From: Methanobacteriota archaeon
GTDB taxonomy: Archaea > Halobacteriota > Methanosarcinia > Methanosarcinales > Methanosarcinaceae
Direction: 5' to 3'
NCBI GenBank assembly: GCA_016841265.1
Contig: JAENZL010000004.1
Span: 50,108-114,107, forward strand
Length of the DNA: 64,000 nt
Positions 35,549 to 44,862 of this stretch are shown here, piece by piece. Under the pieces are notes generated by a model that worked only from the letters and a program-made list of their open reading frames with translations, was not told where the DNA came from and made no database searches. Every line of letters begins with the position of its first letter. Positions within the stretch are counted from its first letter, which is position 1. The position numbers were made by a program, and so were the translations under genes.

Positions 35549-36338
35549 ATTTCTTATGATACCCCCTGGGTGTGATGATGATATCCTTTTTCGAAGAGTT
35601 CCAGATTCTGGACTCTCCGTTGCCTACGAGAATGACGGTGCTCATGTCCACCCAGTCCTCATATTCCATGACTTCCCCAAGGGTTGTCACGGTCTGGCCC
35701 TCGCCCTCGCCTCTCATGGCGTTCTTGACAAGCCCGACCGGCACGGAGTCAGCCTTATGCTTGCGGATGATCTCGATTGCCCTTGCAAAGTTGGACTTTC
35801 TCTTCCGGCTCTTCGGGTTGTAGAGTCCGATAACGAAATCAGCCTCTGCGGCCAGGTTAAGCCTCTTTTCGATGACATCCCAGGGAGTCAGGAGGTCGCT
35901 TAAGCTGATCACTGCAAAGTCCGTGACCACGGGAGCTCCGAGCAGGCTTGCTCCGGCAAGGACAGCCGTCACCCCTGGCAGGATCTCGATGTCAACGTCA
36001 AGGTTCTCGTGTTCTGCAACCTCCAGCACAATGCCTGCCATGCCGTAGACGTTGGTGTCGCCCCCGCTGATCATGACCACGTTTGCATCCTTTGCGAGTT
36101 CCACGGCTTTTCGGGCTCTTTCGACCTCTTTCCCCATGAAACTCCGGATTACTTCCTGGGTGCCAAGAAGGCTTTCCATCTGGTCCAGGTATGTACTGTT
36201 CCCGAGCACGTAATCAGCATTGAGGATCACTTCCCGGGCTTTGATAGTCAGCTGTTCCACGGAACCCGGTCCGATCCCCACAACGTAGAGTATTCCACCG
36301 GTTTCCTTACCTTGCGATTGCGATTGTGACTCTGCCAT
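35538..36338 (-). CDS. cbiH: cobalt-precorrin-3 C17-methyltransferase
   Basis: SAM-dependent methylase that contracts the corrin ring at C17. The 266-residue protein has the N-terminal GIGPGS motif of the family, ISGGDTNVYGMAG (the GD-rich SAM loop), PGVTAVLAGASLLGAP and GLYNPKSRKR. Its start overlaps cbiG-C by about 30 bp, and AGGAAG lies upstream. Cytoplasmic, acting between CbiL and CbiG/CbiF in the pathway. Confidence 0.93.
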   Translation of the reverse strand: MAESQSQSQGKETGGILYVVGIGPGSVEQLTIKAREVILNADYVLGNSTYLDQMESLLGTQEVIRSFMGKEVERARKAVELAKDANVVMISGGDTNVYGMAGIVLEVAEHENLDVDIEILPGVTAVLAGASLLGAPVVTDFAVISLSDLLTPWDVIEKRLNLAAEADFVIGLYNPKSRKRKSNFARAIEIIRKHKADSVPVGLVKNAMRGEGEGQTVTTLGEVMEYEDWVDMSTVILVGNGESRIWNSSKKDIIITPRGYHKKYDY

Positions 36339-36660
36339 AGACTTTCTTCCTGCAAATCAATTCCTTTTTTTCCGAAAGGGCCAGAGCAGCCGGTTCTGCT
36401 ACCCCTTTAAGCCCGAAGCGAGAAGCTTGAGACGCCGAAGGCGGATTGTAACTATTCAGCACCTCATCCGGCACAAATGTTACCGGGATGCCCAGCAGTT
36501 CGACCGCTTCCAGCAGCCCCTGTTCATTTTCTTTGAGTTTCGCAGAGGCGAAAGCTGTGACCTCTTCCAGGCTTGCCCCGCACTCTTCGAGGGCCTGCTC
36601 CACAGCCTCAATGACTTCTTCTTTTGTTATACCCCTGCGGGTTCCGATTCCTATGATCAT
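36307..36660 (-). CDS. cbiG: CbiG C-terminal domain protein
   Basis: A 117-residue protein equal to the C-terminal CbiG domain (MIIGIGTRRG, FASAKLKENEQGLLEAVELLGIP, then SGL/KGVAEPAAL and GRVTIAIAR). CbiG opens the delta-lactone and releases acetaldehyde from cobalt-precorrin-5A. The N-terminal part is encoded by a separate ORF 245 bp upstream across a repeat-filled spacer, so cbiG is split here. Confidence 0.9.
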   Translation of the reverse strand: MIIGIGTRRGITKEEVIEAVEQALEECGASLEEVTAFASAKLKENEQGLLEAVELLGIPVTFVPDEVLNSYNPPSASQASRFGLKGVAEPAALALSEKKELICRKKVYGRVTIAIAR

Positions 36661-36905
36661 CCGTAATCGTAACCTGGATTTACCTGTTAACCTTAAATTA
36701 ATTAACCTTATTATCCGTAACCGTAGCGAATTACAGGTAAACTGATGATTAGTTAACCTTTCATCCGTAACCTTAACCTGAATTAACCTGTTAACTGATG
36801 ATTAGTTAACCTTATTATCCGTAACCTTAACCTGGTAACCCATTAACACTATTGCCGGAAACCTGGTAACCCATTCAGATAACCTGTTCCATTACGTTAA
36901 CGGGA
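36661..36905. repeat. repeat-filled spacer splitting cbiG
   Basis: Irregular repeats of TTAACCTTATTATCCGTAACC and AACCTGGTAACCCATTA-type units fill the gap between the two cbiG ORFs. No frame bridges it. It separates two domains that form one protein in most bacteria. Confidence 0.85.
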
Positions 36906-37445
36906 TTAGTCGTCATCCTGTTTTTTCCTGACCAGCACGGAGACGTTTTCGTCCACGACAACGATCTTTGGCCCCTTCACTTCAAGGACCTCGACATCCT
37001 GGTCAAGAAGCGCACAGTTTACGGCGACTGTGGATTCCTTATTGAAAATATTGCAGCCAAGCCTGTCGGCAATTCCTTCTACGGACGGTTTGCCGTGCAC
37101 TTCCGTGGCGGTGGTCAGGACCGGGACTGCTCCGAGTTCCGCCAGTTTCTTTGCGATTTCGTTTGCCCCGTGGTGCCCGCCAAGGATTGGAATTGCAAAA
37201 TTCAGGTTCGAGTCCACAACGACTACTCCGGGGTCAGACCATTTGTCCTTGAGGAGGGGGGCTATATCCCTGATCACTATGCCTGAAGCAAAGACGGCTA
37301 CGATTGCCCCGTACTTTTCAAAGGCGGTTTCGAATATGCCCTTTTCGTAGAGGAGCAGGTCTGCGCCCAGATGCTCCGCTATCCTGGAAGCGACTTCCCG
37401 GTTCCTTTCAAAGGTAATTACAGCGGTTCCTGGGGCACTCCGTAT
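36906..37445 (-). CDS. cbiG: CbiG N-terminal and middle region, with apparent AUA start
   Basis: The CbiG N-terminal domain ([22 protein letters not shown], in parts, residues about 7-28; [46 protein letters not shown]). A frame beginning at the first ATG/GTG/TTG codon (37277) would lose about 56 residues of clearly conserved sequence. AGGAGGT at 37453-37459 lies seven bases upstream of an ATA codon at 37445-37443, which is the only start-like codon before the conserved strand. Either AUA initiates, or an ATG/GTG was mutated. It overlaps the end of cbiF by 28 bp. Middle-domain coverage is partial; the C-terminal domain is on the separate ORF. Confidence 0.75.
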   Translation of the reverse strand: MRSAPGTAVITFERNREVASRIAEHLGADLLLYEKGIFETAFEKYGAIVAVFASGIVIRDIAPLLKDKWSDPGVVVVDSNLNFAIPILGGHHGANEIAKKLAELGAVPVLTTATEVHGKPSVEGIADRLGCNIFNKESTVAVNCALLDQDVEVLEVKGPKIVVVDENVSVLVRKKQDDD

Positions 37446-38146
37446 AGGTGTGACCTCCTGTAGTTCTTTGGGTCGACAACCCCGCCGATGAGGATCATTG
37501 CCGAGCGCTTGATCCCTGCGTCCTTCACCTTCTCCGCGATATCTTCCACGGTCCCGGTGATAACCTCCTCATCTTCCCAGGAAGCATGGAAGACAACCGC
37601 TACAGGGGTGTCTTTCGGGCACTCTACCTTTTCCATGATTTCTTTGATCTTCTGGGTTCCCAGGAAAATCGCCATGGTGGTTCCGTAAGAGGAAAGCTCG
37701 GGGATCAGGTCCTTTTCCAGGGTCTTGCCTGCGGGGCGAGTAATGATCAGGGTATCGGAGACCCCATTTAAGGTCAGCTGGGTGTTCAGGGCTGCTGAAG
37801 TTGCAAAGACCGAGGAGACTCCCGGGACCCTTTCGACCTCGATATCGAATTTCTTCAGCTCTTCCATCTGCTCCACGATGGACCCGTAGAGGGAGGGGTC
37901 CCCACTGTGGAGGCGTACGACGAATTTTCCGGCATCCACGGCGTCCACAATAATCTTCGTGGTTTCGTCAAGGGTCAGCCCGTAGCTGTCCACAGTCTCC
38001 CCGTTAGTATAGTCCAGGACTATGGGGTTTACAAGGGACCCTGCATACATTACAAGGTCCGCCTTCTCAAGCAGTTCCCGCCCCAGCACGGTAATGAGTT
38101 TGGGGTTTCCGGGGCCTGCTCCAACAATATATACTTTCCTTTCCAT
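37418..38146 (-). CDS. cbiF: cobalt-precorrin-4 C11-methyltransferase
   Basis: SAM-dependent methylase acting at C11. The 242-residue protein has [13 protein letters not shown], the MYAGSLVNP signature, [21 protein letters not shown] and [12 protein letters not shown]-like text ([15 protein letters not shown]). Length is normal. Directly upstream of the cbiG N-terminal ORF, whose start lies inside its last codons, so the two are translationally coupled. Confidence 0.95.
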   Translation of the reverse strand: MERKVYIVGAGPGNPKLITVLGRELLEKADLVMYAGSLVNPIVLDYTNGETVDSYGLTLDETTKIIVDAVDAGKFVVRLHSGDPSLYGSIVEQMEELKKFDIEVERVPGVSSVFATSAALNTQLTLNGVSDTLIITRPAGKTLEKDLIPELSSYGTTMAIFLGTQKIKEIMEKVECPKDTPVAVVFHASWEDEEVITGTVEDIAEKVKDAGIKRSAMILIGGVVDPKNYRRSHLYGVPQEPL

Positions 38147-38226
38147 CTGACCATTCCCTTAGCATTCTTTGTAAATTAAAACTTGCCCGGAGACCGTAAT
38201 TTCAGGGTGCCGGCGCAAAAATTCAA

Positions 38227-38835
38227 TCATTTCTTTCCGTAAACAATGCTGAAATAGTTCCCCTTTTCAGGGATCTCTTCCTTCTTGTCGATAATCACTT
38301 CATCGTCCGAAAAAAGCTTTTCCGCAAAGATGAATTCCCTGTAACCTTCGGCTTCAAGCGTTTCGATTATCTGTTTCGGTTTTGTGGCTTTCAGGTGGAT
38401 CTTATACCCAATTTCCGAGCCATCACTTACCTCAAAGGAAGTTTCAACCGCCACATCGGTCCTGGCAGCAAAGGATGTGATGGAACTGATGCCCGGGATG
38501 GTTGAAACTTCAACATCCGGATAATACCTGCGCATGACCTTTTTCAAGTGGGTGAAGGTAGAGAAAAAGTTGGGGTCGCCTATGAGCCCGAAAGCTACGG
38601 TCCCATTCCGGGCTTGCTCCGCAACCTTATCGGCATTTTCTTTCCAGAGGGCGTTTAACGCCTCAAGGTCCCTGATCATGGGAAACTCCAGAATTTCGGA
38701 ATCCGCGTAGGGGGCCACAAGCTCCTGTGCCATGCGCCCGGGCACGTAAACCTTATCACTGTTTTTCAAAACATTCACTGCTTTCAGGGTCAGAAGTTCA
38801 GGGTCTCCGGGACCAAGTCCTACTCCTATTAACAT
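38227..38835 (-). CDS. cbiL: cobalt-precorrin-2 C20-methyltransferase
   Basis: Adds the C20 methyl to cobalt-precorrin-2, the first methylation of the anaerobic route. The 202-residue protein begins GVGLGPGDPELLTLKAV, then has GLIGDPNFFSTFTHL and IPGISSITSFAA, all characteristic of CbiL/CobI. It is somewhat shorter than bacterial CbiL, mostly at the C-terminus. 80 bp separate it from cbiF. Confidence 0.93.
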   Translation of the reverse strand: MLIGVGLGPGDPELLTLKAVNVLKNSDKVYVPGRMAQELVAPYADSEILEFPMIRDLEALNALWKENADKVAEQARNGTVAFGLIGDPNFFSTFTHLKKVMRRYYPDVEVSTIPGISSITSFAARTDVAVETSFEVSDGSEIGYKIHLKATKPKQIIETLEAEGYREFIFAEKLFSDDEVIIDKKEEIPEKGNYFSIVYGKK

Positions 38836-38857
38836 CTTATCGCTCCATAAACTGTTA

Positions 38858-38930
38858 AATATAAACGTAAATTGGCACGTTAAACGTAAATTGTCACATT
38901 AAACGTAAATTGTCACGTTAAACGTAAATA
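38858..38930. repeat. 19-bp tandem repeat between cbiL and cbiT
   Basis: About 3.5 copies of TTAAACGTAAATTGTCACG, with one-base variants, fill the spacer between cbiL and cbiT. Confidence 0.9.
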
Positions 38931-38965
38931 ATCAAAGATGATCACAAAGCATGAAATTCAGTTAT

Positions 38966-39511
38966 TCAACTTTTTCCGACAATAATGTACACCGGGTTTT
39001 CAGGCTTGAACATGGTCTCCCCTGCAATCGGGGCACTTCTTGAGACCACCAGATGGATAACTTCATCAAAAATCCCGAGTTTCTTCATGGCCTCGATTGT
39101 CCTGACAACAGTCTCGATCCGGACGGCATTTACCACAATGCGCCGGGCATTTTTCTGCACCAGTTTTTCGAGCACAGTGCCAATGTTCTTTGTCCCGCCG
39201 ACAAAAGCACAGTCAACAGAATCAATAAGTTCTCCACCCAGGATTTCCGAGGCTTCTCCGGCAAAAATCCTGCCGTTCTCAATATTGAAATTTTTAAAAT
39301 TCGCTTCCGTAGCCCTGAGAGCCTCTTCCCGGGCATCGATTGCATAGATCGTGAGATCCCGGGCCAGCCGGGCTGCTGCAATTGATACCGAACCCGTACC
39401 ACAGCCTACATCTGCAAACCGGTCCCCGTCTCGAAGCCCGAGCTTTGAGAGGGACACCGCAATGATTTCCGGTTTTGTCGGACCGCCGCTAACACCTACT
39501 ATTTCGGACAT
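38966..39511 (-). CDS. cbiT: cobalt-precorrin-6B C15-methyltransferase/decarboxylase
   Basis: Methylates C15 and decarboxylates the acetate at C12. This 181-residue class I methyltransferase has the SAM motif DVGCGTGSVSIAAA, AIDAREEALRAT, and GGTKNIGTVLEK. Residues 1-20 (GVSGGPTKPEIIAVSLSKL) match CbiT. It is the first of the minus-strand cobalamin genes in this window; cbiD, cbiE, cbiJ and cbiA are absent here. Confidence 0.94.
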   Translation of the reverse strand: MSEIVGVSGGPTKPEIIAVSLSKLGLRDGDRFADVGCGTGSVSIAAARLARDLTIYAIDAREEALRATEANFKNFNIENGRIFAGEASEILGGELIDSVDCAFVGGTKNIGTVLEKLVQKNARRIVVNAVRIETVVRTIEAMKKLGIFDEVIHLVVSRSAPIAGETMFKPENPVYIIVGKS

Positions 39512-39531
39512 GTTCCACCTGGGTAAAAGTG

Positions 39532-39632
39532 ATGTGAATAAATCAAATGTAAATAAATCAAATGTAAATAAATCAAATGTAAATAAATCAAATGTAAATA
39601 AATCAAATGTAAATTAAATATCAAATGTAAAT
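39532..39632. repeat. 15-bp tandem repeat upstream of cbiT
   Basis: Six to seven copies of a 15-bp unit (ATCAAATGTAAATAA) begin about 20 bp upstream of the cbiT start and would lie in its promoter or leader. Confidence 0.92.
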
Positions 39633-40359
39633 TAAATATGTGCCGGACGCAAATTTGAATTGAAACAAATTAACTATACAACAAATTTGCTTAATACCAA
39701 ATTACATCATATAATTCTGGGCAAGTCAGGCATGAGATATTATACAACAATAAATATAAATCATACACCTGAAATCTGCGGAGATAGAAATATAATTTGT
39801 TCTAGATATACCTTATTATCAGCAGTAGGGGCTTGTCAGGAAAGTAAACTTTCATGCAAGAAAAAAAGTGTTCGGAAAAATAGTCCATGGGAAAGTTCGT
39901 ATTTACTGACAGATACCTGATCGAGGAGAGATACATTAAGAAAATATTTACTAGAAATGAGGGGAATTGCCCATTTGAGGTAAAAATGAAAAACAACATG
40001 ATGGGAAAGATTTGTGGATATTACCGGGCGACTTTGGAAAGAATATTTTTATAAATAAAAATATATTTTTTAAATAGAAGAAAAACGTTTTAACCATAAA
40101 CGCATATATTTATGCTGACAACTTGACCTGAAAAGGCAAATATCGACTCAGGTATACCTGAAAAGGGGATTTTCAGGTTAGAAACGGGATAATTTATCGC
40201 TTAGTAAGAAACGGGACAATTTCTCGCTTATTTCGACTGGTTTTTCCGACTTTATACCACGTAACTACATTTTTTAATAGGGGAATGGGGGCCCCCAACA
40301 GTGTAAGCCCGCTCCCCCGGTGCAGGCCACTGTTATCTAAAAATACAGGAGGAAATGTG
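39633..40359 (+). promoter_or_regulatory. gene-poor region and structured leader of the citrate/homocitrate synthase gene
   Basis: No convincing gene from 39633 to 40250 (an 86-codon frame at 39660 lacks coding signs). At 40190-40240 a GAAACGGGA(T/C)AATTT(A/C)TCGCTTA sequence occurs twice. ACATTTTTTAATAG (40266-40279) could be a TATA element. The following leader has AACAGTG (40297-40303) pairing with CACTGTT (40328-40334) around a GC-rich segment, a possible regulatory structure just before GGAGG and the ATG. Confidence 0.45.
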
Positions 40360-41655
40360 ATGAAGGTTTACGAATCATATGAAGATTTACCCAAGTTAAA
40401 GCTGCCCTACGGAAATGAGATTTTTATCAGTGACAGCACTATCCGCGACGGCTCCCAGATGCCGGGGATAGTCCTGACCAGGGACCACAAGCTTCAGATC
40501 TACGAATACCTCCACGAGATAGGAATTGAAAAACTGGAAGCTTTTGTTTTCAACCAGAGAGACAAGGACGCCGTTAAGCTCATGTTTGACAGGGGATACG
40601 AGTCCCCCGAGATAACGGGCTGGTCAAGGGCTTCCCGAGGAGACATTGATAAGATCCTGGAAGTTGACGGGATCGAAGAGACAGGAATATTAATGTCGGT
40701 ATCGGATACCCACATAACGTCCAAGATGCGGCTTTCGGGAAGGGAAGAAGCCGAAGAGAAATACCTTGACGCCCTCCAGTACGCCGTTGACCATGGGCTT
40801 CGCACCCGGGCTCACCTGGAAGACATGACAAGAGCCGACAACTACAACTTCGTCTTTCCTCTTATCGAAAAAATCATGGAAATCGATCCTGACTGCGTAA
40901 TCAGGGTCTGTGACACCGTAGGGTACGGGCTTCCGTACATAGGAATTGACGAACCTTACGGCATCCCGAAAATCGTGGAATATCTGAAAAAGGAGATAAA
41001 AGTCAAGAACATCGAGACCCATATTCATGACGATTACGGAATGGGGACAGCAAGTTCCATTGCAGGGTACTGGCATGGAGCTAACTGGTGCAGTGTGACC
41101 TTCCTCGGAATAGGAGAACGTGCAGGAAATACGGGGATGGAAAAAATCCTTCTTTTCCTGGCAGACCGTGTTGAAGGCTTTGAGAAATACAACCTCGAAC
41201 CCATTTCCCGTTTCACGGACTTCATGGAAAAGGCCCTGGGGCTCCGGACCCCAAGAAACAAACCGGTTGTGGGAAAAAATATCTTCGCCCACGAATCAGG
41301 GATACATGCCGCAGGCATCCTGAAAAACCCCTTCAACTACGAACCCTATCCCCCTGAACTGATAGGAGGAAAAAGGTTACTCCTCATCGGAGATTCCTCA
41401 GGCCTGGAAGTAATACGGCACAAGGTCCAGGAAACCTTAAACGAATTGCTGGGGGTCGAAACAGCCGTAGAAAAAGACGATGAAAGGCTTCTTAGCATCC
41501 AGCAGGAAATCCAGAAACTCTACGACAACGAAGAACGGGTCTCATGCATCTCGGACGAAGAACTCCTGGCCTACGTTGAGAAGTATTTCCTTTGCCAGTC
41601 GATCTGTGACCCTGTACATGCAGGGGGCAGAGGGAAGTTTGCGAAAAAGAGATGA
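40360..41655 (+). CDS. homocitrate/isopropylmalate synthase family enzyme, possibly Re-citrate synthase
   Basis: A 431-residue enzyme of the DRE-TIM family that condenses acetyl-CoA with a 2-oxo acid. FISDSTIRDGSQMPG carries the metal and substrate residues; HIHDDYGMGTASS and ERAGNTGMEK follow in order, and HESGIHAAGI is present. It has no LeuA-type regulatory domain. It faces an isocitrate dehydrogenase gene, with a shared terminator between, and glutamate genes are nearby, so Re-type citrate synthase feeding the oxidative branch to 2-oxoglutarate is a reasonable reading. Homocitrate synthase is the alternative. GGAGG at 40348-40352 supports the ATG at 40360. Confidence 0.85.
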   Translation: MKVYESYEDLPKLKLPYGNEIFISDSTIRDGSQMPGIVLTRDHKLQIYEYLHEIGIEKLEAFVFNQRDKDAVKLMFDRGYESPEITGWSRASRGDIDKILEVDGIEETGILMSVSDTHITSKMRLSGREEAEEKYLDALQYAVDHGLRTRAHLEDMTRADNYNFVFPLIEKIMEIDPDCVIRVCDTVGYGLPYIGIDEPYGIPKIVEYLKKEIKVKNIETHIHDDYGMGTASSIAGYWHGANWCSVTFLGIGERAGNTGMEKILLFLADRVEGFEKYNLEPISRFTDFMEKALGLRTPRNKPVVGKNIFAHESGIHAAGILKNPFNYEPYPPELIGGKRLLLIGDSSGLEVIRHKVQETLNELLGVETAVEKDDERLLSIQQEIQKLYDNEERVSCISDEELLAYVEKYFLCQSICDPVHAGGRGKFAKKR

Positions 41656-41699
41656 AACTGAAACCAAAACAGGAAAAACAAGAAAATAAAGAGCATCAT

Positions 41700-41735
41700 A
41701 AGGCTCTGGAGTAGTAGAACTCTCCCAGAGACCTT
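41700..41735. terminator. bidirectional terminator
   Basis: AAGGCTCTGG (41700-41709) pairs with CCAGAG-A-CCTT (41725-41735) around a loop, between two convergent genes. T-rich sequence lies on the minus-strand side. Confidence 0.5.
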
Positions 41736-41771
41736 ATTCAGCCTATTCACTGATGAATCAGAATTACTTTT

Positions 41772-42800
41772 TTACTTGAGAATTTCTGCCGTGTACTTTG
41801 CGATCTCGCCGGCCATCTCGCTGAGTTTTGCGTTTCCACCGAGATCGTAGGTGACGTACTTGCCTTCGGAAACCACGCGCTCCGTAGCTTTGAAGATGGC
41901 TTCGGATTTATCCTTTTCACCCAGGTAGTCAAGCATCCAGGCCCCTGCAAGGACAGTTGCAACCGGATTGACTTTGTCCAGACCTGCATATTTGGGGGCT
42001 GAGCCGTGGGCGGGTTCGAACATGGCAAAGGAGTCCCCGATATTGGCGGAGTAGATCATCCCGATGCTGCCGACCAGGGCCGCACATTCCTCGCTGATAA
42101 TATCCATGAAGAGATTGGTGGACAGGAGGACTTTCTTGTCGAAGATCTGCGGGTTCTTGATAAGCTGCATGGCGATGTTGTCTACGTGGTAGGGCCAGAT
42201 CTCGATATCAGGGTATTCCTTCCCGACCTTTTCGACTTCTTCGAGGAAGGCTCCGCAGGTCTGCTTGAGAATGTTGCTTTTGTGGATGGGGACGACAGTG
42301 TCGTAACCTCTCCGCTTTGCTTCTTCAAAGGCATAGCGTGCAATCTTATTAGAGGAAGTGCGGGTTATTTTACGGATAGCTATCGAGACATCATCCGTAA
42401 GTGCGATTTCTTCGCCAATGTAGAGGCCTTCCGTCCCTTCCCTGACACAGATGTGTTCAACATCTCCGAGGGGGGCATTGGAGTTGGGGAAAGTCTTTAT
42501 GGGCCGCACATTTGCATAGAGGTCGTACTTTCTCCTGATGGACACGGCCACACTTCTCGGAGAACCGATCCCTCCGGGAGTGGTAGTAGGGCCCTTAAAG
42601 GAGGCGTCGGAACTGTCCATGACATCCCAGGTCTCATCAGGGATAAGGGAATTTCCACCGTGCTCTCCCCACCAGGTGGCACCGGCTTCACACATAACGA
42701 ATTCGACGTCCGTACCTGCGGCTTCCACGACTTTAAGCATTGCGTCGACAAGTTCGGGGCCGACCCCGTCACCTTTGATTACTGCTGCGGTTTTACTCAT
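41772..42800 (-). CDS. icd: isocitrate dehydrogenase family enzyme
   Basis: Oxidative decarboxylase of the isocitrate/isopropylmalate dehydrogenase family. The 342-residue protein has GDGVGPELV at the N-terminus, the substrate-binding SIRRKYDLYANVRP, the metal/catalytic region around HVDNIAMQL, and the cofactor loop FEPAHGSAPKYAG. The Ser in GSPRSVAVS at the position contacting the C-3 carboxylate fits isocitrate more than isopropylmalate. It faces the synthase gene above. With aconitase elsewhere, these two would make 2-oxoglutarate for glutamate synthase. Confidence 0.9.
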   Translation of the reverse strand: MSKTAAVIKGDGVGPELVDAMLKVVEAAGTDVEFVMCEAGATWWGEHGGNSLIPDETWDVMDSSDASFKGPTTTPGGIGSPRSVAVSIRRKYDLYANVRPIKTFPNSNAPLGDVEHICVREGTEGLYIGEEIALTDDVSIAIRKITRTSSNKIARYAFEEAKRRGYDTVVPIHKSNILKQTCGAFLEEVEKVGKEYPDIEIWPYHVDNIAMQLIKNPQIFDKKVLLSTNLFMDIISEECAALVGSIGMIYSANIGDSFAMFEPAHGSAPKYAGLDKVNPVATVLAGAWMLDYLGEKDKSEAIFKATERVVSEGKYVTYDLGGNAKLSEMAGEIAKYTAEILK

Positions 42801-43135
42801 ATTATCACCATCTGTGGGTTACCATAACCAGGTGTCCATTTCAGGTCACCGTCATCAGGTAACCATGCGTTTGGTTTCGTATTTGAAGAATGGTAGCGAT
42901 TGATAAGCTGGAAAAGGGAAAAAAACCTTTCAAAAAATATGTCTAAATATTACTTGATTGTTTCCCGGATACTCAACTACAGGCTATCTATTTCAAGCTT
43001 TGGGTGCTAATATTACCCGAAACAATGCTTCAGAGTAAGTAAAAACATAAGCATAAAACCCTGCAAACATTTAAAAATGTTCAGGGCAAGAACCCGGAAA
43101 AACCCGTATTCAAGCAAAATTTGAGGACGAAAAAA
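42801..43135. other. intergenic region between icd and tatD
   Basis: Divergent promoter region. GGTTACCATAACC near 42815 and AGGTAACC near 42860 are short imperfect palindromic repeats of GGTAACC on the icd side. AT-rich sequence occurs on both sides, and nothing else is visible. Confidence 0.35.
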
Positions 43136-43978
43136 ATGCCCGGAAAAATTCCGATTACCGACAACCACATGCATATCGACCCGAGAGCCAGGGGACTTGC
43201 CGCCGTAAAAGACTTCCAGAACGCAGGGGGGACCCACATTATCCTGGTCGCCAAGCCGACCTGGACCCTAGGAACCACTGTAAAAAAGCCCGAAGATTAC
43301 CTGCCCGTCTTTGACGAGACCGTGGAAATCGCCGCAAAAATTAGGGAGATGGGAGTTGGGGTATTTCCCGTGCTTGGGGTACACCCTGCAGAGATTTCAA
43401 AACTCACGGAGTACATGGAACTCCGGGAGGCTGCCGAGACCATGAAAAAAGGCCTTGAGCTTGCGGCAGGCTACGTGGAAAAAGGTCTTGCGGTGGGAAT
43501 AAAATCAGGGCGTCCGCACTATCCCGTCCCCGGAGAGGTCTGGGAAGCCTCAAACGAGATCATGGAACATGCTTTTTCCCTTGGAAGAGACCAGGACTGT
43601 GCAGTCCAACTCCACACAGAAAGTGTCGAAGAGCCGGAACTCACCGATATTGCGGAGAGGGCAAGGAAAACCGGGATCAAAATGTACAGAGTGGTCAAGC
43701 ACTATGCCCCGCCTCTCGTTAACGCCTGCGAGAAACTGGGAGTCTTTCCCGGAGTGATCTGTTCCAAAGGAGCGATTGAAAAAGCCCTTGAAGAAGGTAC
43801 CCGTTTCATGATGGAAACAGACTATATCGATGATCCCGAAAGGCCCGGAGCGGTACTTGGCCCGAAAACAATCCCCCGCAGAACATTAAAACTGGTTGAG
43901 GAACATGGGGAAGAACCTTTCTGGACCATCCACAAGGAAAATCCTGAAAAAGTGTACGATATTGAGATCGAACTGTAA
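43136..43978 (+). CDS. TatD-family metal-dependent hydrolase
   Basis: A 280-residue amidohydrolase-like enzyme. DNHMHIDPR at the N-terminus supplies the metal-binding His-x-His, GVHPAE is the following conserved stretch, and QLHTESVE and METDYIDD give the later His and Asp ligands. Archaeal members differ from bacterial TatD DNases, and the substrate is unknown. I chose the ATG at 43136; a TTG at 43121 is in frame. GAGGA lies just upstream. Confidence 0.85.
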   Translation: MPGKIPITDNHMHIDPRARGLAAVKDFQNAGGTHIILVAKPTWTLGTTVKKPEDYLPVFDETVEIAAKIREMGVGVFPVLGVHPAEISKLTEYMELREAAETMKKGLELAAGYVEKGLAVGIKSGRPHYPVPGEVWEASNEIMEHAFSLGRDQDCAVQLHTESVEEPELTDIAERARKTGIKMYRVVKHYAPPLVNACEKLGVFPGVICSKGAIEKALEEGTRFMMETDYIDDPERPGAVLGPKTIPRRTLKLVEEHGEEPFWTIHKENPEKVYDIEIEL

Positions 43979-44059
43979 AAGGGAGATAAAAGAAAGGTAA
44001 AAGGCAGGAAACTATACAGACCGGGACCTAATGAAGAGAAAAATCAGAAAACGTAGAGA

Positions 44060-44345
44060 GGGGAAAGTGAAGGAGATAAGAAAAGGAGATAAGAAAAGGA
44101 GATAAGAAAAGGGGATAGGAGAAAAAGGAGAAAGAACGGACTCTCTGACCTAATTCCAGTCCGGATTTCTGATGTATCAGGATTGAAAGCCGATACCCCG
44201 GAATTCACCTTTATATTAATTTATCTATCTTAATACCCGATCTTAGTACCTTATCTTAATTACCCAACTTATTACCTGATCTTTACTACCTGATCTTTAC
44301 TACCTGATCTTTACTACCTGATCTTTACTACCTGATATTAATTAC
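44060..44345. repeat. two tandem repeat arrays between tatD and mbf1
   Basis: GGAGATAAGAAAA (13 bp, about four copies, 44065-44115) and TACCTGATCTTTAC (14 bp, about five copies, 44268-44345) lie in the spacer 43979-44376. The second array ends about 30 bp from the end of the MBF1 gene. No gene is visible. Confidence 0.9.
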
Positions 44346-44376
44346 CATAGCCTAATTAACATATCTCAGCGGAGAA

Positions 44377-44862
44377 TTACTTCCTTTTGATCGTAACGAT
44401 GTCCCCGAGGGTGGTATCCGTCTTAAAGTGGGAGACCTCCTGATCCGAACCGGACGTCCGCTCCGTTAGCTTGATGTTGAGAGTGTGCTCAAGTTTCTTG
44501 CGCACGGAGTCTTCGGGTACGATCTCTTTTCGTTCTATTTTCTTAATTAGGGATGATTTCTCTTTTATTTTGGCAGCCAGCTCTTCCTGAGACCAGCCGT
44601 GGGCTTCCCGGGCTTCCCGGAGGAGATGTTCATAATTTTCTATGAGTTCATCCTGCAAAATGTCAAAGTAGTTCCTTTGGGGCCTCTTTGTGACCCGTGG
44701 TGCCGTTCGAGCCACCGGAGAGACTTTCCTGGAAACAGGTGCCCTCTTATTGACAGGCTGCCCGTATGGAGCACATTTGGGGCATACCTGAAGTTCACTA
44801 TTGTCTATGGTAACGCTTATCGGCTTTTCACGGATCTCCGCACCACATATTTCGCACTGCAT
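44377..44862 (-). CDS. mbf1: multiprotein bridging factor 1-like transcription factor
   Basis: A 161-residue archaeal MBF1: an N-terminal zinc ribbon ([10 protein letters not shown] and CPKCAPYG, residues 1-35), a basic linker, then a HTH_3 domain ([16 protein letters not shown]). In archaea it bridges TBP and regulators or works in translation stress response. I chose the ATG at 44862 rather than 44871. It is divergent from the proteasome ATPase gene, with about 90 bp between start codons, so promoters overlap. Confidence 0.92.
   Translation of the reverse strand: MQCEICGAEIREKPISVTIDNSELQVCPKCAPYGQPVNKRAPVSRKVSPVARTAPRVTKRPQRNYFDILQDELIENYEHLLREAREAHGWSQEELAAKIKEKSSLIKKIERKEIVPEDSVRKKLEHTLNIKLTERTSGSDQEVSHFKTDTTLGDIVTIKRK

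Noticed and set aside
38858-39632. CRISPR array
   Set aside because: The repeats here and at other loci are head-to-tail with no unique spacers and no cas genes; they are tandem repeats.
39660-39920. 86-codon open frame upstream of the synthase gene
   Set aside because: Composition follows the AT-rich spacer, and there is no ribosome-binding site or recognisable domain.
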